Part shown: positions 1-7,213 of the stretch, in pieces
How the letters are laid out: each line of letters opens with the position of its first letter
Numbering within the stretch: the first letter of the stretch is position 1
Notes under the pieces: generated by a model
Databases searched by the model: none
The model's input: the letters and a program-made list of their open reading frames with translations, nothing else
Told to the model about the DNA's origin: nothing
Assembly: GCA_903916255.1 (NCBI GenBank)
Contig: CAIWVW010000001.1
Location: forward strand, 1-37,549
Length of the DNA: 37,549 nucleotides
Source: an uncultured Bacteroidota bacterium
GTDB lineage: Bacteria; Bacteroidota; Bacteroidia; JABEUT01
Direction of reading: 5' to 3'
Program-made: the position numbers and the translations under genes

Positions 1-10
1 CTGTTAAAAC

Positions 11-84
11 AGGTCACTCCTAACGGAGTTTATTGTGGGGTTGTTTGGGCTTGGCTACAAACAGGTTGCTCCGATGGAGCAAAA
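11..84. repeat. Two copies of a short palindromic repeat
   Basis: Two similar units lie here, each beginning ACAGGT. The first has stem ACTCC (16-20) pairing with GGAGT (25-29). The second has stem TTGCTCC (66-72) pairing with GGAGCAA (76-82). The same framework with compensating stem differences suggests members of a dispersed palindromic (REP-like) family. No gene is visible in bases 1-109. Confidence 0.55.
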
Positions 85-109
85 TAACAATATATTCCAT
101 ATCTATTTA

Positions 110-139
110 TTTGCTTAATTTTACTCAATTATAATTTTG
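110..139 (+). promoter_or_regulatory. Bacteroidota-type promoter of the Shedu gene
   Basis: TTTG at 110-113, an 18-base spacer, then TAATTTTG at 132-139, which matches the -7 consensus TAnnTTTG. The ATG at 146 is only six bases after the box, so the transcript should have almost no leader. Confidence 0.6.
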
Positions 140-145
140 CGCCTA

Positions 146-1309
146 ATGAAAGATGATGATGAATATAAAGATGATCAGTTTTATTTTGACATAAGAAGTG
201 ATGAGTATGCATATATAAGTCAAGTTTTTACAGGGCGTGTTAAAACCAGCCGTGAAAAAAGATTTGTTCAAAAAAAATTTAATTTTAATGAAGAACTGAA
301 GCTAGAAAAAACACAAATTAAAGGTGAATATCTAATTAGAAGCTCACAAGCAAATCGAATTCAATTAAAAGCGTTATTAACTCAGGATAACCAAAAGATA
401 TTTAGTATTATTATACAAAGTTTTAATGGTTCAAACCCAAAACCAGAGAGCGTTTCTTTACACAGTTTTGAATTTCAGCAATTAGTAGACTTTTTATCAA
501 AGATAAAATTTATCGATTTCTCCAATAAAGAAAGGTTTAAATTAAGAGTCGCAGATATTGATGCGAAAAAAGTGTTAGTTACGGAAGGTGATGATCAATT
601 GATTGAATTAATAAAGACCTTAAAAGATAATAAAAAACAGTTGTTGCTTGATACATTAAGTAATGAACAGTTGACTAGGGAGGATTTAAATATGTTATCA
701 GGCCGTAAAAAAGGATTAGAAGAGTTTAAAAAAAATCTATTTGAAATAAATGTATGGGATGAGAAAGAATGGCAAACCTTTTTTAACAATAATACTTGGA
801 TTTTTGGATATGGTCTTGATTACAAATTTTTTCAGATTTTACAAAAAGAACCTCGCGTTTCTGGGGTTGACTTGGATGGTAAAAATACTGTTACTGCCGA
901 TTTCCTATTAGGAACTAATAAATTTACAGTTTTAGTTGAATTAAAAAGACCGGATACCCCTCTTTTTAACTCTTCTCAGAATAGGGCAGAAACTTGGGAT
1001 TTATCGAATGACCTAACTAGATCAGTTTCTCAAATATTAATTCAAAAGGCAGAATGGGAAATTAAAAGCAGAGGTGTAAATTTTGATTCAAAAGGGAATC
1101 CGATAAAACAAAATACTTTTGATCCTAAAACAATTTTAGTTATTGGTAGCTCCAAACAATTTGATGGAGAAACAAAGGATGCTACAATAAAAGCTAAAAC
1201 ATTTGAATTGTACAGAAGAAACTCAAGAAATATAAAAATAATAACATATACAGAGTTATATGAAAGAGCATATTTTATAGTGAACCAAACAAATTACGAG
1301 GAAAAATAA
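146..1309 (+). CDS. sduA: Shedu-type anti-phage nuclease (SduA, DUF4263)
   Basis: A 387-residue protein of the Shedu family, a single-gene anti-phage defence whose conserved C-terminal DUF4263 is a PD-(D/E)xK-like nuclease. Numbering from an upstream TTG nine bases earlier, the C-terminal half shows EWQTFFNNNTWIFG (211-224), a catalytic-type Asp255, the E268-L-K270 triad followed by RP, WDLSNDL (287-293) with Gln299 downstream, and the terminal FELYRRNSRNIKIITYTELYERA block, all typical of the family. The first 190 or so residues are lysine-rich and match no domain I know; Shedu N-termini vary and are thought to sense or regulate. The ATG at 146 is preferred because the TTG at 137 lies inside the -7 box. 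The gene stands alone, is clearly AT-richer than its neighbours and is flanked by palindromic repeats, so horizontal acquisition is likely. Family assignment is firm; activity is inferred. Confidence 0.88.
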   Translation: MKDDDEYKDDQFYFDIRSDEYAYISQVFTGRVKTSREKRFVQKKFNFNEELKLEKTQIKGEYLIRSSQANRIQLKALLTQDNQKIFSIIIQSFNGSNPKPESVSLHSFEFQQLVDFLSKIKFIDFSNKERFKLRVADIDAKKVLVTEGDDQLIELIKTLKDNKKQLLLDTLSNEQLTREDLNMLSGRKKGLEEFKKNLFEINVWDEKEWQTFFNNNTWIFGYGLDYKFFQILQKEPRVSGVDLDGKNTVTADFLLGTNKFTVLVELKRPDTPLFNSSQNRAETWDLSNDLTRSVSQILIQKAEWEIKSRGVNFDSKGNPIKQNTFDPKTILVIGSSKQFDGETKDATIKAKTFELYRRNSRNIKIITYTELYERAYFIVNQTNYEEK

Positions 1310-1389
1310 TCTATCTATCCTTTCCACATTTCAATCCTAAAATCCCCCATTCACATCGTTGTAATAAAACCCCAATACTAACCTCAACC

Positions 1390-1417
1390 GTAGGGACACG
1401 ACATGTCGTGTCCCTAC
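1390..1417. repeat. Perfect 28-base palindrome, copy 1
   Basis: Left half GTAGGGACACGACA is the exact reverse complement of the right half TGTCGTGTCCCTAC. It shares its nine outer bases on each side with the palindrome at 1438, while the ten central bases differ yet remain self-complementary. Confidence 0.8.
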
Positions 1418-1437
1418 AAAACATTATTTGAGAATTT

Positions 1438-1465
1438 GTAGGGACATCATATATGATGTCCCTAC
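1438..1465. repeat. Perfect 28-base palindrome, copy 2
   Basis: Left half GTAGGGACATCATA and right half TATGATGTCCCTAC are exact reverse complements. The outer arms equal those of copy 1; the core TCATATATGA replaces CGACATGTCG. Confidence 0.8.
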
Positions 1466-1483
1466 ATTACAGGCAGGGATATT

Positions 1484-1568
1484 CAACCCAAACAGGGTTG
1501 TAAACCCATGTTTGTTTCTTTACCCCCGATTTCATCGGGGGCTACTAATATTTAAGCCCCACGGGCTT
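1484..1568. repeat. Cluster of three small hairpins
   Basis: Three further dyads follow: CAACCC (1484-1489) with GGGTTG (1495-1500); CCCCCGAT (1523-1530) with ATCGGGGG (1534-1541); AAGCCC (1554-1559) with GGGCTT (1563-1568). With the two 28-base palindromes they fill almost the whole 280-base gene-free stretch between the Shedu gene and the acetyltransferase. None has the T-run of a terminator, so I read them as dispersed repeat debris. Confidence 0.55.
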
Positions 1569-1589
1569 CCGTATTTCGATTCTTAATTC

Positions 1590-1865
1590 CTAATTAACCA
1601 AATCCTGTTCCTCCTTATGCCCAACAATATACCCATGCATATAGGGGCATTGGGGAATTACTTTAAATTTATTGGCACGGATATAATTGAGCGCAAATTT
1701 GGCAATTTGTGCAGCAATGCCTTTTCCACGGTATTCGGGCGGGGTATAGACATGGAAAATGGTCATTACATTTCCGGATATATGATAATCGGCATGGGCA
1801 ATTTTATCGCCTAATTCAATTTCAAAGCGGCTGGCTTCGGGGTTATGTTTTACCTCGTAATTCAT
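1590..1865 (-). CDS. Small GNAT-type N-acetyltransferase (Acetyltransf_CG, YjdJ-like)
   Basis: A 91-residue single-domain acetyltransferase of the short YjdJ/Acetyltransf_CG type (PF14542), expected to use acetyl-CoA in the cytoplasm; the substrate is unknown. The diagnostic stretch is VYTPPEYRGKGIAAQIAKFAL, the acetyl-CoA pyrophosphate-binding loop (RGKGIA) and following helix, then the family's PQCPY...Y motif and a C-terminal HKEEQDLV. The reading frame is open for 12 codons upstream, to 1901, but a -7 box lies at 1871-1878 between the two possible starts, so translation from 1901 would need a different promoter. The start at 1865 gives the usual family length. It is divergent from the DUF6629 gene, with 94 bases between the starts. 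Confidence 0.8.
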   Translation of the reverse strand: MNYEVKHNPEASRFEIELGDKIAHADYHISGNVMTIFHVYTPPEYRGKGIAAQIAKFALNYIRANKFKVIPQCPYMHGYIVGHKEEQDLVN

Positions 1866-1870
1866 ACTTG

Positions 1871-1878
1871 CAAAATTA
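1871..1878 (-). promoter_or_regulatory. -7 box TAATTTTG that decides the acetyltransferase start
   Basis: On the minus strand TAATTTTG matches TAnnTTTG and ends five bases before the ATG at 1865. This implies a leaderless or nearly leaderless mRNA. Confidence 0.55.
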
Positions 1879-1959
1879 GGAAATTTCAAGGCATGAACCA
1901 ACTCAAGTCATTGGAATTTCCCGTTTAAATTGTAACTTGCAAAATCTATTTTACTGCCT

Positions 1960-2619
1960 ATGTGTTTTTCTGCCACAGCAAGTTTTGGTGCAAGTGTTGT
2001 GCTTGCAGGTATTGGTATTGCCTCGATAAAACAAGTGCAACACAAAACACATGTTGTGTTTGCCTGTATACCTGTATTTTTCTCTCTTCAGCAGTTTACA
2101 GAAGGGTTAGTTTGGGTGTCATTTGCACCACCTTTTAATGCCTCCTTAAATTTATTCGGGACGTATGCCTTTCTCATCTTTGCACAAGTCGTCTGGCCAC
2201 TGTGGATACCTATTGCTATGGTTTCCGTGGAGAGCAAAGGAGTCAGGAGGAAAATGCAACGGGTATTTGTTGTTATAGGAGTAATTGAAGCGATTTATCA
2301 ATCCTTTTGTTTAATCAAATATCCGGTTATTTCAGAAATTATGGGTCAGCATATTTATTATCACATTGCGCACCCTGATACCTTCAATTATATAGAACCT
2401 GTATTCTATGCCTCCGCTACTATTATTTCACCCTTCTTTACAAGCATTAAAAAAATGTGGATAGTCGCGTTAGCTATTCTTATTTCCTGCATTATAACAT
2501 TTGTGTTTTTTCAGCATGTAACGGTGTCGGTATGGTGTTTTTTCGCCTCTATTATAAGCGTTTCGGTATTTCTGGTTATGCGGGAAATCAAAATTTCCTA
2601 TAAGTTGATGAAACAATAG
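1960..2619 (+). CDS. Polytopic membrane protein, DUF6629 family
   Basis: A 219-residue integral membrane protein of unknown function. It opens with MCFSATASFGAS, the hallmark N-terminus of the DUF6629 family, followed by about seven hydrophobic segments (roughly residues 10-25, 33-52, 63-85, 97-118, 145-160, 167-186 and 190-207). The QQFTEGLVW motif after the second segment is also typical. There is no signal peptide beyond the first membrane segment and no obvious catalytic motif. It is transcribed away from the acetyltransferase. A weak box TAACTTG lies at 1931-1937, one base short of the consensus. I know of no established role for the family. Confidence 0.65.
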   Translation: MCFSATASFGASVVLAGIGIASIKQVQHKTHVVFACIPVFFSLQQFTEGLVWVSFAPPFNASLNLFGTYAFLIFAQVVWPLWIPIAMVSVESKGVRRKMQRVFVVIGVIEAIYQSFCLIKYPVISEIMGQHIYYHIAHPDTFNYIEPVFYASATIISPFFTSIKKMWIVALAILISCIITFVFFQHVTVSVWCFFASIISVSVFLVMREIKISYKLMKQ

Positions 2620-2656
2620 AATACGCCATTCCTCTATCGTTCTCTACTATTTTTCT

Positions 2657-2664
2657 TACATTTG
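2657..2664 (+). promoter_or_regulatory. -7 box TACATTTG of the yidD-like operon
   Basis: It matches TAnnTTTG and lies 23 bases before the ATG of the yidD-like gene. No convincing -33 element is visible. It probably drives the whole three-gene overlap group. Confidence 0.5.
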
Positions 2665-2687
2665 AAACTGAAAACCATAGCAAAACC

Positions 2688-3116
2688 ATGAAGGTATTTT
2701 TCCTTGCCGTTATATTTATGATTTCATCCTTTGCAGGTATGGCTCAAACAAGTGATATGGCTGTTTTAAAACAACACACTCAAAAGTATGAAACAATGGA
2801 AATGGCCCAATCAAAGCGTATTGTAAAATTCCAAAAGACGTATAATCCTGTCAAGTTGTTGCTGTATCTACCGCTGTTTGTATATCAAAAAGTGGTATCG
2901 GAACAGATATCCGCATCCTGTTCTTTCGAGCCATCGTGTTCGGCATTTTCCATACTTGCCATAAAAAAACTCGGGTTCATAAAAGGCCTTTTCCTTACCG
3001 CCGACAGGCTTACCCGTTGCAATGGGCAGGCTCAGGAAGAATCGGAGTTCTATTTATATGACCCCATAAAATCAAAAGTATTTGATGACCCGGAAATGTA
3101 CAGGCTTAAGAATTAG
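2688..3116 (+). CDS. Exported YidD-like (DUF37) protein
   Basis: A 142-residue protein whose second half is the YidD (haemolytic domain, DUF37/PF01809) family: YNPVKLLLYLPLFVYQKVVSEQ, then the cysteine-centred signature CSFEPSCSAF (Cys78, Cys84), the AIKKLGFIKGLFLTADRL helix and RC (Cys111). In Escherichia coli, YidD is a small membrane-associated factor that assists YidC-dependent insertion. Unlike that protein, this one starts with a clear Sec signal peptide (MKVFFLAVIFMISSFAGMAQ), so the domain would sit outside the cytoplasm. It lacks the usual CHP after the last cysteine (CNGQ instead). The next gene begins inside its 3' end, overlapping by 32 bases. A genuine insertion role is therefore uncertain. 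Confidence 0.75.
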   Translation: MKVFFLAVIFMISSFAGMAQTSDMAVLKQHTQKYETMEMAQSKRIVKFQKTYNPVKLLLYLPLFVYQKVVSEQISASCSFEPSCSAFSILAIKKLGFIKGLFLTADRLTRCNGQAQEESEFYLYDPIKSKVFDDPEMYRLKN

Positions 3117-3927
3117 CTGGCTGCTCCTGCTTCTTCCTTTCATTTCCATGGCTCAAAGCGCCCGTTTCGATACGTTAGGCTTCTACAATCATCTTGTCAG
3201 TAATAATCTGCTCCGCGAACAGTTGGCATTCAATAATCTGTGGCTGCATGCACATAAGGGCAATTCAACCCTTGCCGACAGTACCAATTTGAATAATGCC
3301 ATTCTGTATTATAAATTAAATGTGCATGATTCGGTAATTACTAATTTAGAAAGAATATCGCCAAGGCATAATTTCACCGAACACTCCGAACGCATTTACC
3401 TTTCCATGCTTCTGTTACAAGCCAAATTGAGGGAGGCTGATACAGCGTTAAACGGAGGCAAAAACATACTAAAAAGCGGCACGTATTACAATGACGCTCG
3501 GCTATCTATAACTATATTGAGGCATGAAAAAATAATGGGAGATAGTTCAAGCATTGGGCTATCTGAAAAGATGCTGCAAATACGGAACAACTATGAAAAA
3601 ATACCGCATCACTCGGCTTTTTTGGCAACGGCATATTCAACGGTAATTCCGGGCTTGGGGAAATGGTATCTCGGATACAGGCACGAGGCTGTTACAGCAT
3701 TTATACCGAGTATTTTTTTAGCGGGGCAGTGTGTGGAATCCTATATTAAGGCAGGGCCCGGCAGCGGAAGGTTTATTGTTTCAGCCAGTTTATTCGGGCT
3801 TTTTTACGGTGGAAATATTCTGGGCACATTAATACTTGCCCACAAGCAAAAACATGATTATTTAAAACAAATGGACTATGAAATATTGGATTTTCATAAC
3901 GCTGTTGTTGGCAAGCCTGTGCGCTAA
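3085..3927 (+). CDS. Signal-peptide protein with PGLG membrane motif (YidD-linked, gene 2)
   Basis: A 280-residue protein of unknown function. The start at 3085 gives a textbook signal peptide (basic TRKCTGLR, hydrophobic ISWLLLLLPFI, cleavage near SMAQS); a TTG one codon earlier adds nothing. Residues 30-170 are helical and TPR-like in feel. Residues 181-200 carry STVIPGLGKWYLGY, followed by two hydrophobic segments and a basic tail. The PGLG-x-x-Y-x-G motif resembles TM2/DUF5683-type small membrane modules. It overlaps the yidD-like gene by 32 bases and the next gene by 50, which indicates strong translational coupling. The neighbour downstream repeats the same plan, so the two are probably distant paralogues. 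I do not recognise a named family with confidence. Confidence 0.6.
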   Translation: MTRKCTGLRISWLLLLLPFISMAQSARFDTLGFYNHLVSNNLLREQLAFNNLWLHAHKGNSTLADSTNLNNAILYYKLNVHDSVITNLERISPRHNFTEHSERIYLSMLLLQAKLREADTALNGGKNILKSGTYYNDARLSITILRHEKIMGDSSSIGLSEKMLQIRNNYEKIPHHSAFLATAYSTVIPGLGKWYLGYRHEAVTAFIPSIFLAGQCVESYIKAGPGSGRFIVSASLFGLFYGGNILGTLILAHKQKHDYLKQMDYEILDFHNAVVGKPVR

Positions 3928-4669
3928 CGCGCAAGTGAGCGATACACTGGACAAGTCGTTAATGAGTGCCGAATTAAATTTCTGGCATGCAAAAAACGAT
4001 TCCTGCCGCTTTGTTGCTGTTTTGAATAAAGTACGGCTTTACCGCCATGCAGGCTTATATGAACAAGCTCTTACTGAAGCTGACCGTATTGATGCCTACA
4101 CGTTAACCCAAAAGGAAGATGCCGCATTAAAATATGAAAAACTGACAGCTAATTTTTTATCGGACAACTATAAATATTGCCCTGCCATTACATTCGATAG
4201 CAGCGAACTGGGGGCTCATGCCAAAGAAATTAAGTTTATGACGCTCTACTCCCTAAATGAATCGGAAAACTGGGTGGGCTGCAAAACCCAAATGGTGAAA
4301 TACGTTTTGGCGGGAGACAGCGCAAGAATAAAAGAAATACAAAAACTTCCGGTGGGATATAAATACAAGGACCCGGATAAAAGCAAACACCTGTCGGCTA
4401 TCTTGCCCGGTCTGGGAGAAACCTATGCCGGGTATCCGTTGAAAGGAATTACATCCTTCGTTTTAAATGCCGGTTTTTTGGCCTTTGCAGGATATAATAT
4501 TTATGCCGGTTATTATGTAACCAGTATAGATTTAGGCATATTTCCGTTTTTAAAGTTCTATAAAGGGGGTAAACGCCTTAGCCCCATTCTGGCAGAAAAG
4601 CATAATGAGAAAGAATCGGAAAAAGTAAAAAGTCAATTCAGAAAGGAGATAGACTCTATACTGAATTGA
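3878..4669 (+). CDS. Signal-peptide protein with PGLG membrane motif (YidD-linked, gene 3)
   Basis: A 263-residue protein of unknown function with a signal peptide (MKYWIFITLLLASLCANAQ), a helical region of about 140 residues containing TPR-like spacing (YRHAGLYEQALTEADRI), then HLSAILPGLGETYAGY at 171-186, a hydrophobic stretch of about 45 residues, and a charged C-terminus rich in Lys and Glu. The architecture parallels the preceding gene, with which it overlaps by 50 bases in another frame. A membrane-anchored periplasmic complex with the YidD-like protein is a reasonable inference from the coupling but is not shown by the sequence itself. Confidence 0.6.
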   Translation: MKYWIFITLLLASLCANAQVSDTLDKSLMSAELNFWHAKNDSCRFVAVLNKVRLYRHAGLYEQALTEADRIDAYTLTQKEDAALKYEKLTANFLSDNYKYCPAITFDSSELGAHAKEIKFMTLYSLNESENWVGCKTQMVKYVLAGDSARIKEIQKLPVGYKYKDPDKSKHLSAILPGLGETYAGYPLKGITSFVLNAGFLAFAGYNIYAGYYVTSIDLGIFPFLKFYKGGKRLSPILAEKHNEKESEKVKSQFRKEIDSILN

Positions 4670-4680
4670 CTTTTACAACA

Positions 4681-4700
4681 ACCGTAATTTTACTTACGGT
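4681..4700. terminator. Possible bidirectional terminator between convergent genes
   Basis: ACCGTAA (4681-4687) pairs with TTACGGT (4694-4700) around a six-base loop, between two convergent stop codons. The flanks are A/T-rich but lack a long T-run. Confidence 0.35.
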
Positions 4701-4715
4701 AATTATTCTATCGGC

Positions 4716-6335
4716 TTATTTAAACTCGAATCGTGCCAGTTTATATTTGGATGAACCTCCAAAGAAACAGCAAGAAGCCGCAATGTGAACAGACGGAACA
4801 ATAAGTTCGCTATTTCCAATTGATAACGCTTTGCTGGGGGTTAAGGTAGATTTATTTTCTTTGTTATTAAACAATGGGCTTTTTGTAAACTGGCCAGAAC
4901 TTGAAAGTTCCACTAAAACAGCCATCGATTTAGAAGGGCTTGTCATTGTTTTAAGGTCTTTGGTTGTTTCCCTTGGGTGGTTAGGGTCATAGTTCCGAGC
5001 ATCATCATTATATACAAACTCCATTTTATCGCCCTTTATTGCGTACATATATGAGCTATATAATCCTCCATCATTTTGTGTATGTTGCTTTTTGGGAATA
5101 TTGGCATACCATTTAATACTTCCATCAGGATTAATATTAATTACAATAATATTATTCCGAATATAGTGATAAACATAGTGTGTACCATTTTTATCTGAAT
5201 AAGCAATAACATAAAAATCACGGTATTCTGCAATAAGAATAGCTCCACCATCACCACGCTTGGTGAAGTTTGTTATAGTGAAGTTATTGGAAATTCCTTT
5301 TCCTTTATTGGCACTTTTCTCGCTGGTTAAGTCTGCTATAAAATCCCTGTCCAAAGGCTTCACCCCGGTAGATTCAATTTCCTTTGTTTCTTTATTTATG
5401 CGAAAATAGAATATACCGTCGATTTGTCCGGTGGAGTATTTACTACCCTTTACGTTTCCATAAAAACCCGAACAAACAATATATTTCCCTTCTTCCAGGC
5501 TATAGGAAATATCTGTAATAGCTTTTTCAGGTAATTTTAAATCATAAGTAGTAATATCCCCATTACCTTTAGGGTTAATGGCAAACAACTGAAAATAAAA
5601 ACCAGCTTCGCCTTTTACTTTCGTATTACGTTGCTCGGTAATCTCGGCCATCATATAAGCCATTCCGTCGTTCGACAAGCGCATAGCGTCTTCCGTAATG
5701 GTAGTGGTTCCCGGAATATTCGGCAAGCTGATTTGGGCCGTATTAAGTATGTTCAGGTTCTGGTCAACGATTTCGATATTAAACTTTCCGGAGGAGTTTT
5801 TTTCTACCGGAGGGATATCTACCAACATAAATTTAGAAGAATCCTTACAAACAATAAAGTCGAAAGCACCGGTGTTATGCTTGCTCTTTGCATCCATGGT
5901 AATAATCTTCTTCAACCCGCCTTGTAAATGCCCTGAATTATCAAACTCCTGCATATATAAGGTATTTCCTTTAGAGGATTTATCATACGCTGTTACACAT
6001 ACATAATTTTTATCTTTTAAAATCAATATCTGGTCGAATGTATAATCTTTCGATATTACTTTTCCGCCATCTTTCGATGTTTTTCCAATAACAGGAACTT
6101 CACCGCTGACTTGCAAATCGTCGTATGAATATGTAATAATGCTTACATTCTTGCCATCCTTCTTATATCCAACTATTGAATTACCTCTTTTACCCAACAG
6201 GTAAATTGAACCTGACTTAGGCAATGGATTATCTTTCCCCCAAAAAACGTTGGTTTCTGTTTGGGCCATCATGGCTGAAGCAGCCATTGAAATTAAACCC
6301 ACAAATGCGAATAGTTTTTTATTCATAATATTCAT
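4716..6335 (-). CDS. Secreted protein of unknown function
   Basis: A 539-residue protein with a signal peptide (MNKKLFAFVGLISMAASAMMAQ). The rest is soluble and beta-rich, with repeated short stretches such as GNSIVGYKKDGKNVSIITY, GKYIVCSGFYG and GGAILIAEYRDFYVIAY, spaced as in the blades of a beta-propeller or in Bacteroidota large exported proteins that read like logged key-value outputs. A CC pair occurs near the C-terminus (AASCCFFGGSS). I see no T9SS sorting domain, no lipobox and no catalytic motif. A second in-frame ATG three codons in may be used instead of the first. It is transcribed divergently from the next gene from overlapping promoters. Confidence 0.6.
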   Translation of the reverse strand: MNIMNKKLFAFVGLISMAASAMMAQTETNVFWGKDNPLPKSGSIYLLGKRGNSIVGYKKDGKNVSIITYSYDDLQVSGEVPVIGKTSKDGGKVISKDYTFDQILILKDKNYVCVTAYDKSSKGNTLYMQEFDNSGHLQGGLKKIITMDAKSKHNTGAFDFIVCKDSSKFMLVDIPPVEKNSSGKFNIEIVDQNLNILNTAQISLPNIPGTTTITEDAMRLSNDGMAYMMAEITEQRNTKVKGEAGFYFQLFAINPKGNGDITTYDLKLPEKAITDISYSLEEGKYIVCSGFYGNVKGSKYSTGQIDGIFYFRINKETKEIESTGVKPLDRDFIADLTSEKSANKGKGISNNFTITNFTKRGDGGAILIAEYRDFYVIAYSDKNGTHYVYHYIRNNIIVININPDGSIKWYANIPKKQHTQNDGGLYSSYMYAIKGDKMEFVYNDDARNYDPNHPRETTKDLKTMTSPSKSMAVLVELSSSGQFTKSPLFNNKENKSTLTPSKALSIGNSELIVPSVHIAASCCFFGGSSKYKLARFEFK

Positions 6336-6354
6336 TCTGCTGATTTTTTATACA

Positions 6355-6384
6355 TTTGGGCGCAAAAATAAGAAAATAACTTTA
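6355..6384 (+). promoter_or_regulatory. Promoter of the beta-barrel-like gene, overlapping a divergent one
   Basis: TTTG at 6355-6358, an 18-base spacer and TAACTTTA at 6377-6384, one mismatch from TAnnTTTG. It ends 12 bases before the ATG at 6397. Confidence 0.4.
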
Positions 6385-6393
6385 CCTACCAAA
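6363..6393 (-). promoter_or_regulatory. Consensus Bacteroidota promoter of the secreted protein
   Basis: Read on the minus strand: TTTG (6393-6390), a 19-base spacer, TATTTTTG (6370-6363). Both elements are exact matches to TTTG and TAnnTTTG at the expected distance. The start codon is 27 bases further on. Confidence 0.7.
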
Positions 6394-6396
6394 AAA

Positions 6397-7140
6397 ATGA
6401 TAAAAAAAACCCTCTTTATCTTGTTAATTTCCTTTTATTTAGGTTCATACGCACAATCAATACACGTTTTTAAACCTAATGAACAAACTGAACCTGTAGA
6501 AACACCCGGACACAAAGATTCTATGCGGATTCAGGACAGAAACTGTATAAAATGGAACTGGTCGCTGCTGGCACGCGGGGTATTTCAACTTAATTACGAA
6601 GTATATCTTGCCGGCAATGTGACTGCCGAATTGGGGCTAGGAATTACCTATCGCGATTTCGAGTTTGAATTGACAAAAAATTTAGGAGCCACCGGGGCTG
6701 ACTCAATTCAGCAATTTTCAGGAGCAAGTTCTTCGTATGGTGCAGCCCGAGCAGGCTTTAGCGGCGAGGCCGGATTGAGATGGTATCCCGAAAAGTTCGA
6801 TAATATGGAAGGCATCTTTCTGGAGGCAACCTTTAGCTACCGTACCTATTCGTTCCCGAATTCCACATATACCAGCCAAAGCATAAATACTCCGTCATCT
6901 TTTGTGCCGGGCTATAAATTTCTCGACGGACAATTTAAGTTTGGATATGCTTATTCTCACTTATTGAGTGATTTAATAACAGAATTCTATGTCGGTATAG
7001 GTATCCGAAATATGACTGCTAATGCTTATGTATACACTACCCCGAATTATTATTTAAACACCTCGCAAGTTGAGGGGTTAACATTTAAAGAAAGCTACCC
7101 TCAGCCAATTTTGGGTTTTAAATTAGGGTACCCCTTCTGA
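6397..7140 (+). CDS. Probable outer-membrane beta-barrel protein
   Basis: A 248-residue protein. The ATG at 6397 gives a clean signal peptide (MIKKTLFILLISFYLGSYAQS) and follows its own promoter; the frame is open for 49 more codons upstream but those overlap the divergent promoter and gene. The mature part has alternating aromatic/small beta-strand patterning (for example LNYEVYLAGNVTAELGLGITYRDFEFEL, GIFLEATFSYRTYSF, LITEFYVGIGIRNM) and ends near GFKLGYPF, an aromatic C-terminus typical of outer-membrane barrels. It resembles DUF3575-type small barrels but I cannot assign a family firmly. There is no partner gene on its strand within 70 bases. Confidence 0.6.
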   Translation: MIKKTLFILLISFYLGSYAQSIHVFKPNEQTEPVETPGHKDSMRIQDRNCIKWNWSLLARGVFQLNYEVYLAGNVTAELGLGITYRDFEFELTKNLGATGADSIQQFSGASSSYGAARAGFSGEAGLRWYPEKFDNMEGIFLEATFSYRTYSFPNSTYTSQSINTPSSFVPGYKFLDGQFKFGYAYSHLLSDLITEFYVGIGIRNMTANAYVYTTPNYYLNTSQVEGLTFKESYPQPILGFKLGYPF

Positions 7141-7188
7141 TTTTAAAATAAAACAAAACTTCTTCATCCTCCATTCATTAAACTAATT

Positions 7189-7196
7189 TACTTTTG
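7189..7196 (+). promoter_or_regulatory. -7 box TACTTTTG of the W-rich lipoprotein gene
   Basis: An exact match to TAnnTTTG, 17 bases before the ATG. No clear -33 element. Confidence 0.5.
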
Positions 7197-7213
7197 CCCT
7201 CAATATAACCATT

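Noticed and set aside
137-145. TTG start for the Shedu gene, and similar TTG starts at 13127 and 36921
   Set aside because: At 137 and 13127 the TTG lies inside a -7 box; at 36921 it adds three residues ahead of the conserved MTARIS start.
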